Shown here in pieces: positions 23,076 to 31,756 of a stretch of DNA of 41,822 nt (positions are counted from its first letter, which is position 1; each line of letters begins with the position of its first letter). Origin of the DNA: Actinomycetota bacterium (GTDB lineage Bacteria; Actinomycetota; Thermoleophilia; Solirubrobacterales; 70-9); assembly GCA_018268415.1 (NCBI GenBank), contig JAFDWO010000109.1:1-41822 (forward strand). The letters are read 5' to 3'. The notes below the pieces were generated by a model. It saw only the letters and a program-made list of their open reading frames with translations, did not search any database and was not told where the DNA came from. A program made the position numbers and the translations under genes.

Positions 23076-24272
23076 GTGAGAACCGAGGGAGCCGCTCCTC
23101 CGCGGAGCCACGCCTCGGTGGAAGTCGGCGCCCGGAGGCTGTTGACGCTCGCCTCGGCGATGGTGTTCCTCGAGGTCGCCTTCTACGCGGCGATCGCGCC
23201 GCTCCTCCCCGATTACGTCGACGAGCTGCACCTGGGGAAGGCGGCGGCCGGAATCCTGTCCGGGTCCTACGCCGCCGCCACCGTCATCTTCGCCCTGCCG
23301 GCGGGGTACGTCACGAGCCGGGTCGGGGCGCGCCTGACGGTGATCGTGGGGCTGCTGCTGCTCGGCTGCTCGAGCGTCGCCTTCGGGCTCGTCGACCAGA
23401 TCCTCCTGCTCGACGGCGCCCGCTTCCTGCAGGGGTGCGCGGGCGCGTTGATCTGGGCGGGCGCGCTCGGCTGGCTGCTCTCGACGGCATCCGAGGAGAG
23501 CCGCGGCTCGGTCGTCGGCACCGCGCTCGGCACCTCGGTGGCCGGCGCGCTCGTCGGTCCCGCTCTCGGCGCCCTCGCCGCCACCCTCGGCACCGAGGTC
23601 GTCTTCGGCGCCGTCATGGTCGTCTCCCTCGCCCTGGCCTACGCCGCCTGGCGGCTTCCCGGCGCGGCCCCGCAGGCCCCCCAGGCGCGGCGCGAGATCG
23701 TCGAAGCGCTCACCTCACGGCCGGTGCTCGAGGCCTCGCTCTTCGTCGGCGTGCCCTCGGTGATGTTCGGGGCGATCGAGGTCCTCGTGCCGCTGCGCAT
23801 CGACTCCCTCGGCGGCGGCCACGCCCTGATCGCCGCGGGCTTCATCGCCGGCGCCGCCGTCCAGACGGTCCTCTCACCCCTGGCCGGCCGCGCCTCCGAT
23901 CGCGTCGGCCGTCGGCTCCCCTACCGCATCGGCATCGGCATCTGCGCCATCTCGATGGTGGCCCTCGCCCTCGCCGGCTCCCTCGGCGCGACCCTCGGCG
24001 CCCTCCTCATCGCCTGCCTCGGCGCCGGCATCTGCCTCGCCCCCGCCATGGTCCTGATCACCGACGTCACCGACGCCGCCAACCTTCACCAGGGCTTCGC
24101 CGCCAGCCTCTCCAACATGTCCTGGGCCACCGGCCAGGTCATCGGTGGCATCGGCGGCGGCGCGATCGCCGCCGCCGCCGGCTTCGCCGCCCCGACCTTG
24201 GCGATCTCCGCGATCCTCGTCCTTGGCGGCTTCTACGCGGTGCGAATTCCGGGGCGGGTGACGGTTTCGTGA
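23076..24272 (+). CDS. MFS transporter
   Basis: A 398-residue 12-helix major facilitator from GTG 23076. Helix 1 begins LLTLASAMVFLEVAFYAAIAP, and the loop between helices 2 and 3 reads YVTSRVGARLT, a diverged form of the family GxxxDRxGRR motif; after the central loop, the second half has SDRVGRRLPYR, the canonical version. The split into two six-helix halves (to about residue 190 and from about 205) is clear. It resembles drug or metabolite:proton antiporters. The gene ends at hairpin cluster C. Substrate is unknown; export of an amine or of a toxic aromatic are both conceivable. Confidence 0.88.
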   Translation: MRTEGAAPPRSHASVEVGARRLLTLASAMVFLEVAFYAAIAPLLPDYVDELHLGKAAAGILSGSYAAATVIFALPAGYVTSRVGARLTVIVGLLLLGCSSVAFGLVDQILLLDGARFLQGCAGALIWAGALGWLLSTASEESRGSVVGTALGTSVAGALVGPALGALAATLGTEVVFGAVMVVSLALAYAAWRLPGAAPQAPQARREIVEALTSRPVLEASLFVGVPSVMFGAIEVLVPLRIDSLGGGHALIAAGFIAGAAVQTVLSPLAGRASDRVGRRLPYRIGIGICAISMVALALAGSLGATLGALLIACLGAGICLAPAMVLITDVTDAANLHQGFAASLSNMSWATGQVIGGIGGGAIAAAAGFAAPTLAISAILVLGGFYAVRIPGRVTVS

Positions 24273-24612
24273 CAAGGCGGTTCCGCGTGACGCGTTCCGG
24301 ACTTTGACCCTGCCATGGCATGGTCAAAGTCACGAAGGCGGATCTGACCGGTGGGAGGCATCACGAAACACGCACGGGCGCGCAGAAAGGCTCACGGAAG
24401 TGCGAGAGAGGTGACGCTTCCGTGCACCTCCGGCCGGCAACCCGGCCTCCGCCCCGCAACCCCCTGTCCTTCGTAACCCGGAGGGTTACGAAGGACAGGG
24501 ACCTCCCTGCCGGTGGGGCCGTCACCGCGCGTTCGCACTCTGCCGTACCGGTTACGGCAAGGTGCGAACGCGCCGGTCACAGAGCCCGGGGCGCCGGAGG
24601 GAGCCCGGGGCG
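24273..24612. repeat. Hairpin-rich intergenic element, cluster C
   Basis: Gene-free stretch between convergent MFS and agmatine deiminase genes. Inverted repeats: 24300-24309/24322-24331 (10 bp), 24393-24400/24417-24424 (8 bp), 24432-24437/24442-24447 (6 bp), 24462-24479/24483-24500 (18 bp, 3-nt loop) and 24527-24538/24562-24573 with an inner 24541-24547/24553-24559 stem. It shares short pieces with A and B (ACTTTGACCC in B; TCACGGAAGT in A) but is not a full copy. It sits at a gene 3' junction like B. Confidence 0.7.
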
Positions 24613-25704
24613 CTACCGCGGGACCTGCTGGGTGATGCAGTGGATGTTGCCGCCGCCGAGGAGGATCTCGCGGGCGGGGATGCCGACCACCTCGCGGTCG
24701 GGGAAGGCGCCGGCGATGATCGCGGTGGCTTCCTCGTCGCGGACCTCGTCGAGGAGGGGCATGACGACCCGGCCGTCGGCGACGTAGAAGTTGACGTAGG
24801 ACCCGGCCAACCGTTCGCCGGCCAGGCGCGGCAGGGTGCCCTCGACGGAGACGACGCCCGCGGCCTCCTCGGCGCTGACCGGCGCCGGGGCGGGAGCCGG
24901 GACGAGGATCACCTCGAGGCCGCGGCCGCGCGCGTCGACGGCGGCTTCGAGGCGGCGGCGGGCGTCGACCGAGATTGCGTGCTGGGGATCCGACTCGTCG
25001 TCGGTCCAGGTCAGGAGGACGACGCCGGGCCGGGCGAAGCAGGCGAGGTTGTCGACGTGGCCATCGGTCTCGTCCTCGTAGACCCCCTGCCCGAGCCAGA
25101 GGACCTTCTCGGCCCCCAGATAATCCAGAAGGTGCCGCTCGATCTCCTCGCGCGAGAGCTCGGGATTACGGTTGTGGTTCAGCAGGCACTCTTCGGTGGT
25201 CAGCACGGTGCCCTCGCCGTCGACGTGGATCGAGCCGCCCTCCAGCACGAACGACACCCGATAACGGTCGACCCCTTCGACCTCGAGCACCTTCGCCGCC
25301 ACCCGATCATCGCGGTCCCACGGCGAGTAGAGGCCGCCCTCGAGTCCGCCCCAGGCGTTGAAGCGCCAGTCGACGCCGCGCCGCGCGCCCCCGTCGCCGA
25401 CGAGGAGGGTCGGCCCGATATCACGCATCCAGGCGTCGTCGGTCGAGACCTCGACCACCCGCACCGAGTCCGGCAGGGCGGCACGAGCCCGCTCGAACCA
25501 GGCGTCGGAGACGGCCATCGTCACCGGATCCGCGGTGCTGATCGCGCTCGCCACCTCGACGTAGGAGCGCTGCGCCGGCGCCGCCCCGTCGCGCCAGTTG
25601 TCGGGCCGCTCGGGCCAGGCCATCCAGCAGCCGGCGTGCGGCTCGAACTCGGCGGGCATGCGGAAGCCGTCGGCCTTCGGGGTCGAGCCGAGAACCGTGC
25701 TCAC
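24613..25704 (-). CDS. aguA: Agmatine deiminase
   Basis: A 363-residue guanidine-modifying enzyme of the PAD_porph/AguA family that turns agmatine into N-carbamoylputrescine and ammonia. Key residues are visible: the acidic DDAWMRD segment (about 88-94), H in [21 protein letters not shown], and the nucleophile C356 in [11 protein letters not shown] at the very C-terminus. GTG 25704 overlaps the preceding stop. It is the last gene of an operon with a PLP decarboxylase and a TPP decarboxylase. No carbamoylputrescine hydrolase is in the window. Confidence 0.93.
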   Translation of the reverse strand: MSTVLGSTPKADGFRMPAEFEPHAGCWMAWPERPDNWRDGAAPAQRSYVEVASAISTADPVTMAVSDAWFERARAALPDSVRVVEVSTDDAWMRDIGPTLLVGDGGARRGVDWRFNAWGGLEGGLYSPWDRDDRVAAKVLEVEGVDRYRVSFVLEGGSIHVDGEGTVLTTEECLLNHNRNPELSREEIERHLLDYLGAEKVLWLGQGVYEDETDGHVDNLACFARPGVVLLTWTDDESDPQHAISVDARRRLEAAVDARGRGLEVILVPAPAPAPVSAEEAAGVVSVEGTLPRLAGERLAGSYVNFYVADGRVVMPLLDEVRDEEATAIIAGAFPDREVVGIPAREILLGGGNIHCITQQVPR

Positions 25705-26999
25705 CGCCGACCCCCGGCAGCCGACCGGGACCCAGATGCGCCGGGCCGGGCGATCGTCAGCTCGCGGGCGAGGAGGTCGTCCATGGTCTCCCGGCGAACC
25801 ACCTCCCGGGCCTCACCATCGCGGCAGAAGATCACGGGCGGGCGGAACGCGGCGTTGTAGTTGTTCGACATCGTGTAGGTATAGGCACCGGTCACCGGGA
25901 TCACAACCCGATCACCCACCTCGGGGGTGGCCAGGTCGACGTTGGTCGCCAGCACGTCGCCCGACTCGCAGTGGTGGCCGACGAGGTCGCAGCGCTCGGC
26001 CGGGCGGTCGCGATCGAGGACCCATGGCTGGAAGCGCTGGCCGTAGAGCGAGACCTCCAGGTTGTCCCCCATCCCGCCATCGACGCCGACGTGCACCAGC
26101 CGCCCGCGCTTCACCGTGACGACCGTGTAAAGGGACACCGCCGTCGGCGCCACCATCGAGCGCCCCGGCTCGACCAGCAGCCGCACCTCCTCACCGAGGA
26201 ACTCGTGGGCCGCCCCGACGAGCGCCTTGGCGTACTCGCCGATCTCCGCCTCCCCGTCCTCGCTCGTGTAACGGGCGGCGAGCCCGCCGCCGAGGTCGTA
26301 CACCGGGAAGCTGCCGAGCTCGGCCAACCTCGCGACCTCCTGGCGAAACTGGGCGAGCGAGAAGATCTGGGACCCGATGTGGGCGTGGAGGCCGTCGAGC
26401 CGCATCGTCGGCTCCTTGCGGATCAGCTCGATCACCTCGCCGGCGACGTCGATGCCCACGCCGAACTTCGATGCGGCGCCGCCCGTCGCCATCGCCTCGT
26501 GCGTGTCCGCTTCGACCCCGACCGCCACCCGCAGCAGGACCGGCTGGACGCCGCCGGCGAGGCGGCGGATGCGCCCCACATCGTCGAGGTTGTCGATCAC
26601 GATGTGGCCGATCCCCTGGCTCATCGCGAAGGCGATCTCCTCGTCGGTCTTCGCGTTCCCGTGCAGGACGGCGCGACCCGGATCGACCCCGGCGGCGATC
26701 GCGACCGCCAGTTCGTTCCCGGAGGCCACGTCGAGACCGAGCCCCTCCTCCGCCAGCACGGCGAGGACCGACGCCGAGGGGAACGCCTTGGTGGCGAAGA
26801 GGACGCCGGAGTCGGGGTGCAGGTCGGCGAAGGCACGACGGTAGGTCCGGGCCCGCTCGCGCAGCGCCCCCTCGTCGACGACGAGGGCGGGCGTGCCGAA
26901 GCGGTCGGCGACCTCGGCGAGCCCACATCCGCCGATCGACATCCCCTCGGGGTCGATGCGGACGCCGCCCGGGTAGAGAGTGAGGTCGGGAGCGCTCAC
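25701..26999 (-). CDS. Fold-III PLP decarboxylase, diaminopimelate decarboxylase-like
   Basis: A 432-residue alanine-racemase-fold decarboxylase. PLP lysine K71 is in FATKAFPS; other landmarks are [10 protein letters not shown], the glycine loop [16 protein letters not shown], the active-site cysteine in [10 protein letters not shown], and [17 protein letters not shown] near the C-terminus, all LysA-like. GTG 26999 overlaps the TPP enzyme stop and its own stop overlaps aguA (GTGA twice), so the three are tightly co-translated. The sequence says meso-diaminopimelate decarboxylase; the context suggests that arginine or another basic amino acid should be tested before calling it a housekeeping lysA. 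Confidence 0.82.
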   Translation of the reverse strand: MSAPDLTLYPGGVRIDPEGMSIGGCGLAEVADRFGTPALVVDEGALRERARTYRRAFADLHPDSGVLFATKAFPSASVLAVLAEEGLGLDVASGNELAVAIAAGVDPGRAVLHGNAKTDEEIAFAMSQGIGHIVIDNLDDVGRIRRLAGGVQPVLLRVAVGVEADTHEAMATGGAASKFGVGIDVAGEVIELIRKEPTMRLDGLHAHIGSQIFSLAQFRQEVARLAELGSFPVYDLGGGLAARYTSEDGEAEIGEYAKALVGAAHEFLGEEVRLLVEPGRSMVAPTAVSLYTVVTVKRGRLVHVGVDGGMGDNLEVSLYGQRFQPWVLDRDRPAERCDLVGHHCESGDVLATNVDLATPEVGDRVVIPVTGAYTYTMSNNYNAAFRPPVIFCRDGEAREVVRRETMDDLLARELTIARPGASGSRSAAGGRR

Positions 27000-28591
27000 G
27001 GTTGCAGCAGCCCTTCGTCAAGCACCAGGACGCTCGGACCGCCGGCCGCGAAGGCCCGCTCCAGCCCGCCAGGGAGGTCGTCGAGGGCCTCGACCCGCTC
27101 ACCGGCCGCGCCCATCGCCTCGGCGAGTCCGACGAAATCGGGGGCGGTGAGGTCGACTCCGAGCGGCTTGGCCCCGCGGGCGACCATCTCGTCACGGATC
27201 TCCCCGTAGCCGCCGTTCTCGACCACGACGAAGGGAATCGGCAGACGCAACTCGACGGCGGTGGCCAGCTCGGCGATCGCGAACATCGCCCCGCCATCCC
27301 CCATCAACCCCAGGACCCGCGCCTCCGGGCGGGCGAGCTTGGCGCCGATCGCGCCGGGGATCGCATAACCGAGGGTCGCGTAACCGACCGGGTAGACGAA
27401 CCGCCGCGGGGCACGGGCGACGAACTGGTGCACCGATCCGTAGTAGACCGGCATCGCGCTGTCGCCGACCAGGATCCCGTCCTCGCCGAGCGCGGCACCG
27501 AGGTGGAGGTGCAGGGCTGCATAGCGGCCGCCGTCGGCGGCAAGCTCCTCCTCGAGCTGCGCGCGCCATCCGCACGCCCGCTCGAGCGCCCCCGGCGCGA
27601 GCTCCGCGGGCGGCGGGCCGAGCAGGCGCCCGAGCGCCCCCAGCGTCGCCTCGGCATCGCCGAGGACCGCGGCGGCGGCGGGGTGGTTCTTCTGTAACTG
27701 GCGCGGGTCGATGTCGACGCGGATCAGGCGGCCGCCGAACTCGGGCTCCCGCACCCAGAGATCGGACTCCGACAGCTCGGTGCCGACCGCCAGCACGACA
27801 TCGGCCTCGGCGAGCGCCCGCCGCGCCGCCGGCAGGCGCAGGCACGCACCCAGCGAGAGCGGGTGGCGCTCGTCGACCACGCCCTTCGCCCGCACCGTGG
27901 TCACGATCAGGGCCCCGAGCCGCTCCGCCAGAGCCTGCGCCGCCGGGCCCGCCGCGAGCGCCCCGCCGCCGAGGAGCAGCGCGGGGCTTTCGGCCTGGGC
28001 CAGCAGCGCCGCCGCGGCGGCGAGCGCGGGCTCGTCGACCGCGGGCGCGGCGACGGCGGCGATCTCCGCCTCGTAGGTCCCCGCGTCGGACTCCAGGAGG
28101 TCGAGCGGCAACTCGATGTGCACCGGGCGCGGCCGCCCGGTGGCGAAGGCGGCGAAGGCATCGCGCACGGCGCGGGCCGCGTCGGCGACGGTGCCGACCC
28201 GCCGGCTCCAGTCGACGACGCTCTCCATCGTCCCGGTCTGCGACTTGACCTCGTGCAGGAAGCCGGTGTCGCGCCCGTCGACCGAGCTCGCCATCCCCGG
28301 CGAGATCACCAGGGTCGGAACCGAGTCGTGGTAGGAGGTCGCGGCGGCGGTGACCACGTTCGTCAACCCGGGACCGCTGGTGGTCAGGCAGACGCCGGGC
28401 CTGCCGCTCACCCGCGCGTAGGCGTCGGCCGCGTAGCCCGCACCCTGCTCGTGCCGCGGGGTGACGTGGCGGATGCGGCTGCCGGCCAAGGGCTCGTAGA
28501 TCGAGAGGTTGTGCGTCCCCGGGATGCCGAAGACGTGACGCACCCCGTTGGCCTCCAGACAGCGGACGACGGCCTCCCCGCAGGACCCCAT
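26996..28591 (-). CDS. TPP-dependent decarboxylase, acetolactate-synthase fold
   Basis: A 531-residue enzyme from ATG 28591, chosen because AGGTGA lies 4 nt upstream; an in-frame ATG at 28609 has none and abuts an operator. It has three domains: PYR domain with activating E48 in PRHEQGAGYAADAYAR, a central DHS-like domain, and a PP domain with the GDGGAMF ... ENGGYGE Mg-TPP motif. The PRHEQGAG stretch and a HE-x-x-SQ segment after it resemble 5-guanidino-2-oxopentanoate decarboxylase (AruI) more than true acetolactate synthase, and the agmatine deiminase in the same operon fits guanidino chemistry. Exact substrate is inferred, not shown. Confidence 0.75.
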   Translation of the reverse strand: MGSCGEAVVRCLEANGVRHVFGIPGTHNLSIYEPLAGSRIRHVTPRHEQGAGYAADAYARVSGRPGVCLTTSGPGLTNVVTAAATSYHDSVPTLVISPGMASSVDGRDTGFLHEVKSQTGTMESVVDWSRRVGTVADAARAVRDAFAAFATGRPRPVHIELPLDLLESDAGTYEAEIAAVAAPAVDEPALAAAAALLAQAESPALLLGGGALAAGPAAQALAERLGALIVTTVRAKGVVDERHPLSLGACLRLPAARRALAEADVVLAVGTELSESDLWVREPEFGGRLIRVDIDPRQLQKNHPAAAAVLGDAEATLGALGRLLGPPPAELAPGALERACGWRAQLEEELAADGGRYAALHLHLGAALGEDGILVGDSAMPVYYGSVHQFVARAPRRFVYPVGYATLGYAIPGAIGAKLARPEARVLGLMGDGGAMFAIAELATAVELRLPIPFVVVENGGYGEIRDEMVARGAKPLGVDLTAPDFVGLAEAMGAAGERVEALDDLPGGLERAFAAGGPSVLVLDEGLLQP

Positions 28592-28613
28592 TTCGTCACC
28601 TGCGGGCATCGGA

Positions 28614-28624
28614 TATGTAACATA
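28614..28624. promoter_or_regulatory. Candidate GntR operator TATGTAACATA
   Basis: A perfect 11-bp palindrome (TATGT-A-ACATA) with the GT-N-AC core typical of FadR-type GntR sites. It lies between the divergent TPP operon and GntR gene, 23 nt upstream of the TPP enzyme start, so it could control both. Confidence 0.55.
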
Positions 28625-28726
28625 GCAGTGGGCGGAATCGCGGAGAGGAAGGAGAGCCGAGGTGGAACGTATGATCGAACGAGCGACGCGGGCGCATCGA
28701 AAGCGACCCGCCGACCGGCCTATTCG

Positions 28727-29392
28727 ATGAGCACGGAATCACTGCAGCGCTCCAGCCTGCGCGGTCAGGCGGCGGAGGTCATCCGCGCCCGCATCGTGTC
28801 CGGGCAGTTCGCCCCCGGCGAGATCTACTCGGCCAACACGATCGCCGAGCAGCTCGGCGTCTCCGCGACGCCGATCCGCGAGGCGATGCTCGACCTCGCC
28901 AACGCCGGGCTGGTCGAGCCGATCCGCAACCGCGGCTTCCGCATCCTGACGATGGAGGACAAGGACCTCGACGAGGTCGGCGAGCTGCGCCTGCTGCTCG
29001 AGCCCTCGGCGATGCTGATGGTGGTCGAGCGCGCCGAGGACGCCGAGCTGGAGGCGCTGACCCCGGCGGTCGAGAAGATCGAGGCCACCGCCGAGGAACG
29101 CGACGTCGCCGCCTTCCTCGTCGCCGACAAGCGCTTCCACTCGGCTCTCCTCGAGCTGACCCGTAACGAGCGTCTCGCCCGCCTGGTCGGCCAGCTGCGC
29201 GACCAGACCCGGCTGCTCGGCCTGCAGCCCCTCGCCTTCGAAGGCAAGCTGTTCGCCTCCGCGCACGAGCACCGTGAACTGCTCGAGCACCTGTGCGCCC
29301 GCGACGGCGCCGCCGCGGAGAAGCTGATGCGCTCCCACGTCGAGCACACCCGTGGGCTCTGGGCCGGAATCCCCGAGGCCGACGGGGACTAG
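28727..29392 (+). CDS. GntR-family regulator, FadR/FCD subfamily
   Basis: A 221-residue regulator from ATG 28727. N-terminal winged helix (about residues 8-75; TIAEQLGVSATPIREAMLDLANAGLVEPI-type core) and C-terminal FCD domain with the metal pattern D/H in DKRFHSALL, HEHRELLEH and SHVEHT. It diverges from the TPP-PLP-aguA operon and converges on the M20 gene, only 21 nt apart. The palindrome at 28614-28624 is its probable site. An upstream in-frame extension is antisense to the TPP gene and rejected. The effector may be an intermediate of the guanidino or amide pathway. Confidence 0.87.
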   Translation: MSTESLQRSSLRGQAAEVIRARIVSGQFAPGEIYSANTIAEQLGVSATPIREAMLDLANAGLVEPIRNRGFRILTMEDKDLDEVGELRLLLEPSAMLMVVERAEDAELEALTPAVEKIEATAEERDVAAFLVADKRFHSALLELTRNERLARLVGQLRDQTRLLGLQPLAFEGKLFASAHEHRELLEHLCARDGAAAEKLMRSHVEHTRGLWAGIPEADGD

Positions 29393-29413
29393 GCCGCCCC
29401 GACTCCGAGGCAT

Positions 29414-30658
29414 TCAGCTCGTCCAGGCGGCCGCCGCCAGGGCGATCACACCGGCGACCTGCTCCAGCGAGGCGAGGTCGACCCACTCGTCGCGACCGTG
29501 CAGGTTGCCGGTGATCGGGCCGTAACAGAGGGAGGGGCCGGTGATGTAGCGGGCGTCGGCGGTGGCGGTCGCGATCGTCGTCTGCGGCTCGGTGCCGACG
29601 ACGGTGCGGTGGGCGGCGGCGACGGCGTCGGGCCAGGGGCCGGTGGAGTCATGGCAGTAGGCGCGGGCGCGGAAGGCGGTGAACTCGACCGTGACCTGGT
29701 CGGTCGCCGCGGCCACGGCCTCGACGACTTCCTGCTGGACCTCGGCCGGCTCGGTTTCGCGGCCGAAGCCGATGCGGGCGTGGGCGGCGAGGCGCTCCGG
29801 GGTCGAGGCCGTCCAGACGCCGCCTTCGATCTTGCCGATCGAGGTGCCGAACGGCCAGTCGGAGACGGCGGCGAACGCCGGATCACGGGGCGGCGAGTTG
29901 CGCTCCTTCTCCAGCCGCCGCAGGGCCGCCACGGCGGCGGCGAGCTCCTCGAAGGCGCCGCTGCGTTTCGCCGTTTCGGCGTGGCCGGAGCTGGAGTGCG
30001 CGGTGAGCTTCGCCCACACCACCCCGGTCCCACCGTGGTCGAGACAGAGGTCGGAGGGCTCGCCGAAGACGGTGGCGTCGCCCACGTGCCCGGCGCGCAG
30101 CACCGACCACATCCCGTTGCCGCCGGTCTCCTCCTCGATCACCGAGGAGACGATCAGCTCGCCGGCGCGATCGGGACAGACCTCGGCGACGACCTCCGCC
30201 GCCACGATGCAGGCGGCGAGGCCCGCCTTCATGTCCCCGGACCCGCGGCCCCAGAGCCGGCCGTCGGCGATCTCCGCGCCCCACGGATCGTGCGCCCACT
30301 CCTCCGGTCGTTCGACCGGGACCACGTCGACGTGCCCGTTGAGGTGCAGGGACCGCCCGCCGCCGCTCCCCGGCGAGCGCCCGACGACGCTCGAACGCCC
30401 CTCGTAGGAGAGCGCCGGATACCCGGCGTAGGGATCGGCGAGCGCCGCCTCGGCGTCGGGCTGGACCCGCTCGACCGCGAAGCCCGCGGCCCGCAGGCGG
30501 GCGTCGATGATCCGCTGGGCCCCCTCCTCCTGCCCGGTCAGGGTCTGCTGGCGCACCAGTTCGGCGGTGAGCTCGAACAGGCTCTCCTTGCGCGCCTCGA
30601 CGGCGGTGCGGATCGCCGTCTCCAGCTGGGCCGGCAACGGGGTCGTGGGCTCGGTCAT
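29414..30658 (-). CDS. M20-family amidohydrolase (ArgE/DapE type)
   Basis: A 414-residue dinuclear-zinc hydrolase with both metal clusters: H109 and D111 (NGHVDVVP), bridging D142 (GRGSGDMKAG), catalytic E176 and ligand E177 (IEEETGGNG), and E200/D203 (FGEPSD). A lid/dimerisation domain follows (about 210-320). It removes an acyl, carbamoyl or peptide group from an amino acid; ArgE/DapE-like and N-carbamoyl amidohydrolases share this fold. ATG 30658 overlaps the M24 stop (ATGA). After hydantoinase, a ring-opened N-carbamoyl or amide product is a reasonable substrate, but this is inference. It is the last gene of the operon. Confidence 0.87.
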   Translation of the reverse strand: MTEPTTPLPAQLETAIRTAVEARKESLFELTAELVRQQTLTGQEEGAQRIIDARLRAAGFAVERVQPDAEAALADPYAGYPALSYEGRSSVVGRSPGSGGGRSLHLNGHVDVVPVERPEEWAHDPWGAEIADGRLWGRGSGDMKAGLAACIVAAEVVAEVCPDRAGELIVSSVIEEETGGNGMWSVLRAGHVGDATVFGEPSDLCLDHGGTGVVWAKLTAHSSSGHAETAKRSGAFEELAAAVAALRRLEKERNSPPRDPAFAAVSDWPFGTSIGKIEGGVWTASTPERLAAHARIGFGRETEPAEVQQEVVEAVAAATDQVTVEFTAFRARAYCHDSTGPWPDAVAAAHRTVVGTEPQTTIATATADARYITGPSLCYGPITGNLHGRDEWVDLASLEQVAGVIALAAAAWTS

Positions 30659-31755
30659 GGGACCACCTCCAGTTCGCGGGTCAGGGCACTCAAGGGCTGC
30701 GTCGCCTCGGCGCCGACGTGGACGATCTCCTCCAGCCGCACGCCGAACTCGCCGGGCAGGTAGATCCCGGGCTCGATGCTGAAGACCATGCCCTCCGCCA
30801 GCGGCGCGTCTTCGCCGGCCATGATCCAGGGCGGCTCGTGGGTGGAGAGGCCGATGCCGTGCCCGGTGCGGTGGAGGAAGTGCTCGCCGTATCCGGCGGC
30901 GGCGATCGTCGAGCGGGCCGCCGCGTCGACCTCGCCGCAGGTGGCCCCCGGCCGGGCGGCGGCGAGCGCGGCGACGACGGCGCGCTCGACGATCCCGTGG
31001 ACCTCCAGGTACTTCTCGGTCGGCTCACCGACGAACGCCATGCGGGTGATGTCGGAGGCGTAACCGTCGAGCTTCCCGCCGATGTCGATGACCACCGGCT
31101 CGCCCGCCCGCAGCTCCCGCGCGGAGAGTTCGTGGTGCGGGAGCGCGCCGTTCGGTCCCGACCCGACGGCGGTGAAGCAGACCTCCTCGGCGCCCGCGTC
31201 GGTGAAGGCGGCGCGCGCCGCGGCGGCCACCTGCAGCTCCGTCGCGCCCACCCGGCAGGCGGCGATCGCCGCCCGCATCGCCGCGTCGGCGGTGGCGGCC
31301 GAATCACGGAGCGCGGCCACCTCGTCGGCGCCCTTGCGTTCGCGCAGGGCGCGGAGGATCGGCGCGGCGCTCTCGGCCTCCGCCCCGGCCGCGGCGCCGA
31401 GCAGATCGAGCAGCGCGCTCGCCGCCATCTCCGGATCGACGGCCGCCCGACGCGGCGCGCCGCCGAGGTGGGCGAGCGCGGCCGCGAGCGCCTCACCCGG
31501 CCCGCTGTGGTCCTCCCAGGCGAACCGCGGGGCGAACGGCTCGATCGGCGCGGCCTCGTCGCTGTTCAGGCGCGGCACCACAAACGCCGCCGCGCCCGGC
31601 GCGAGGAGCAAGAGGCAGGTGCGCTCGTCGGCGACCAGGCCGAGCCCGGTCAGGTAGCGCAAGCTGTCGGTGGGCCCCACGGCAAGCAGCTCGGCCCCGC
31701 TCCCGGCGAGCAACTCCCGCGCCCGTCCCAGCCGCGCCTCGGCGTCGACCGTCAT
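30655..31755 (-). CDS. M24-family metallopeptidase, Xaa-Pro dipeptidase-like
   Basis: A 366-residue pita-bread enzyme with a creatinase-like N-terminal domain (to about residue 135). All five metal ligands are present: D224 and D235 (DIGG ... SDITR), H299 (TGHGIGL), E328 (SIEPGIY) and E342 (GVRLEEIV), so it should be a metal-dependent peptidase and not a metal-free creatinase. It would cleave Xaa-Pro or related imide bonds. It lies 1 nt after the hydantoinase B stop and overlaps the M20 start. Uptake by the peptide-type ABC system in the same cluster makes a peptide or cyclic imide substrate plausible. Confidence 0.88.
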   Translation of the reverse strand: MTVDAEARLGRARELLAGSGAELLAVGPTDSLRYLTGLGLVADERTCLLLLAPGAAAFVVPRLNSDEAAPIEPFAPRFAWEDHSGPGEALAAALAHLGGAPRRAAVDPEMAASALLDLLGAAAGAEAESAAPILRALRERKGADEVAALRDSAATADAAMRAAIAACRVGATELQVAAAARAAFTDAGAEEVCFTAVGSGPNGALPHHELSARELRAGEPVVIDIGGKLDGYASDITRMAFVGEPTEKYLEVHGIVERAVVAALAAARPGATCGEVDAAARSTIAAAGYGEHFLHRTGHGIGLSTHEPPWIMAGEDAPLAEGMVFSIEPGIYLPGEFGVRLEEIVHVGAEATQPLSALTRELEVVP

Positions 31756-31756
31756 C

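Noticed and set aside
26996..28591. Biosynthetic acetolactate synthase large subunit
   Set aside because: No small regulatory subunit or ketol-acid reductoisomerase gene nearby; the neighbours are amine and guanidino enzymes and local motifs resemble a 2-oxo acid decarboxylase.
30655..31755. Creatinase (creatine amidinohydrolase), suggested by fold and hydantoinase neighbours
   Set aside because: All five metal ligands of M24 peptidases are present, whereas creatinases lack them, so a metallopeptidase is better supported.
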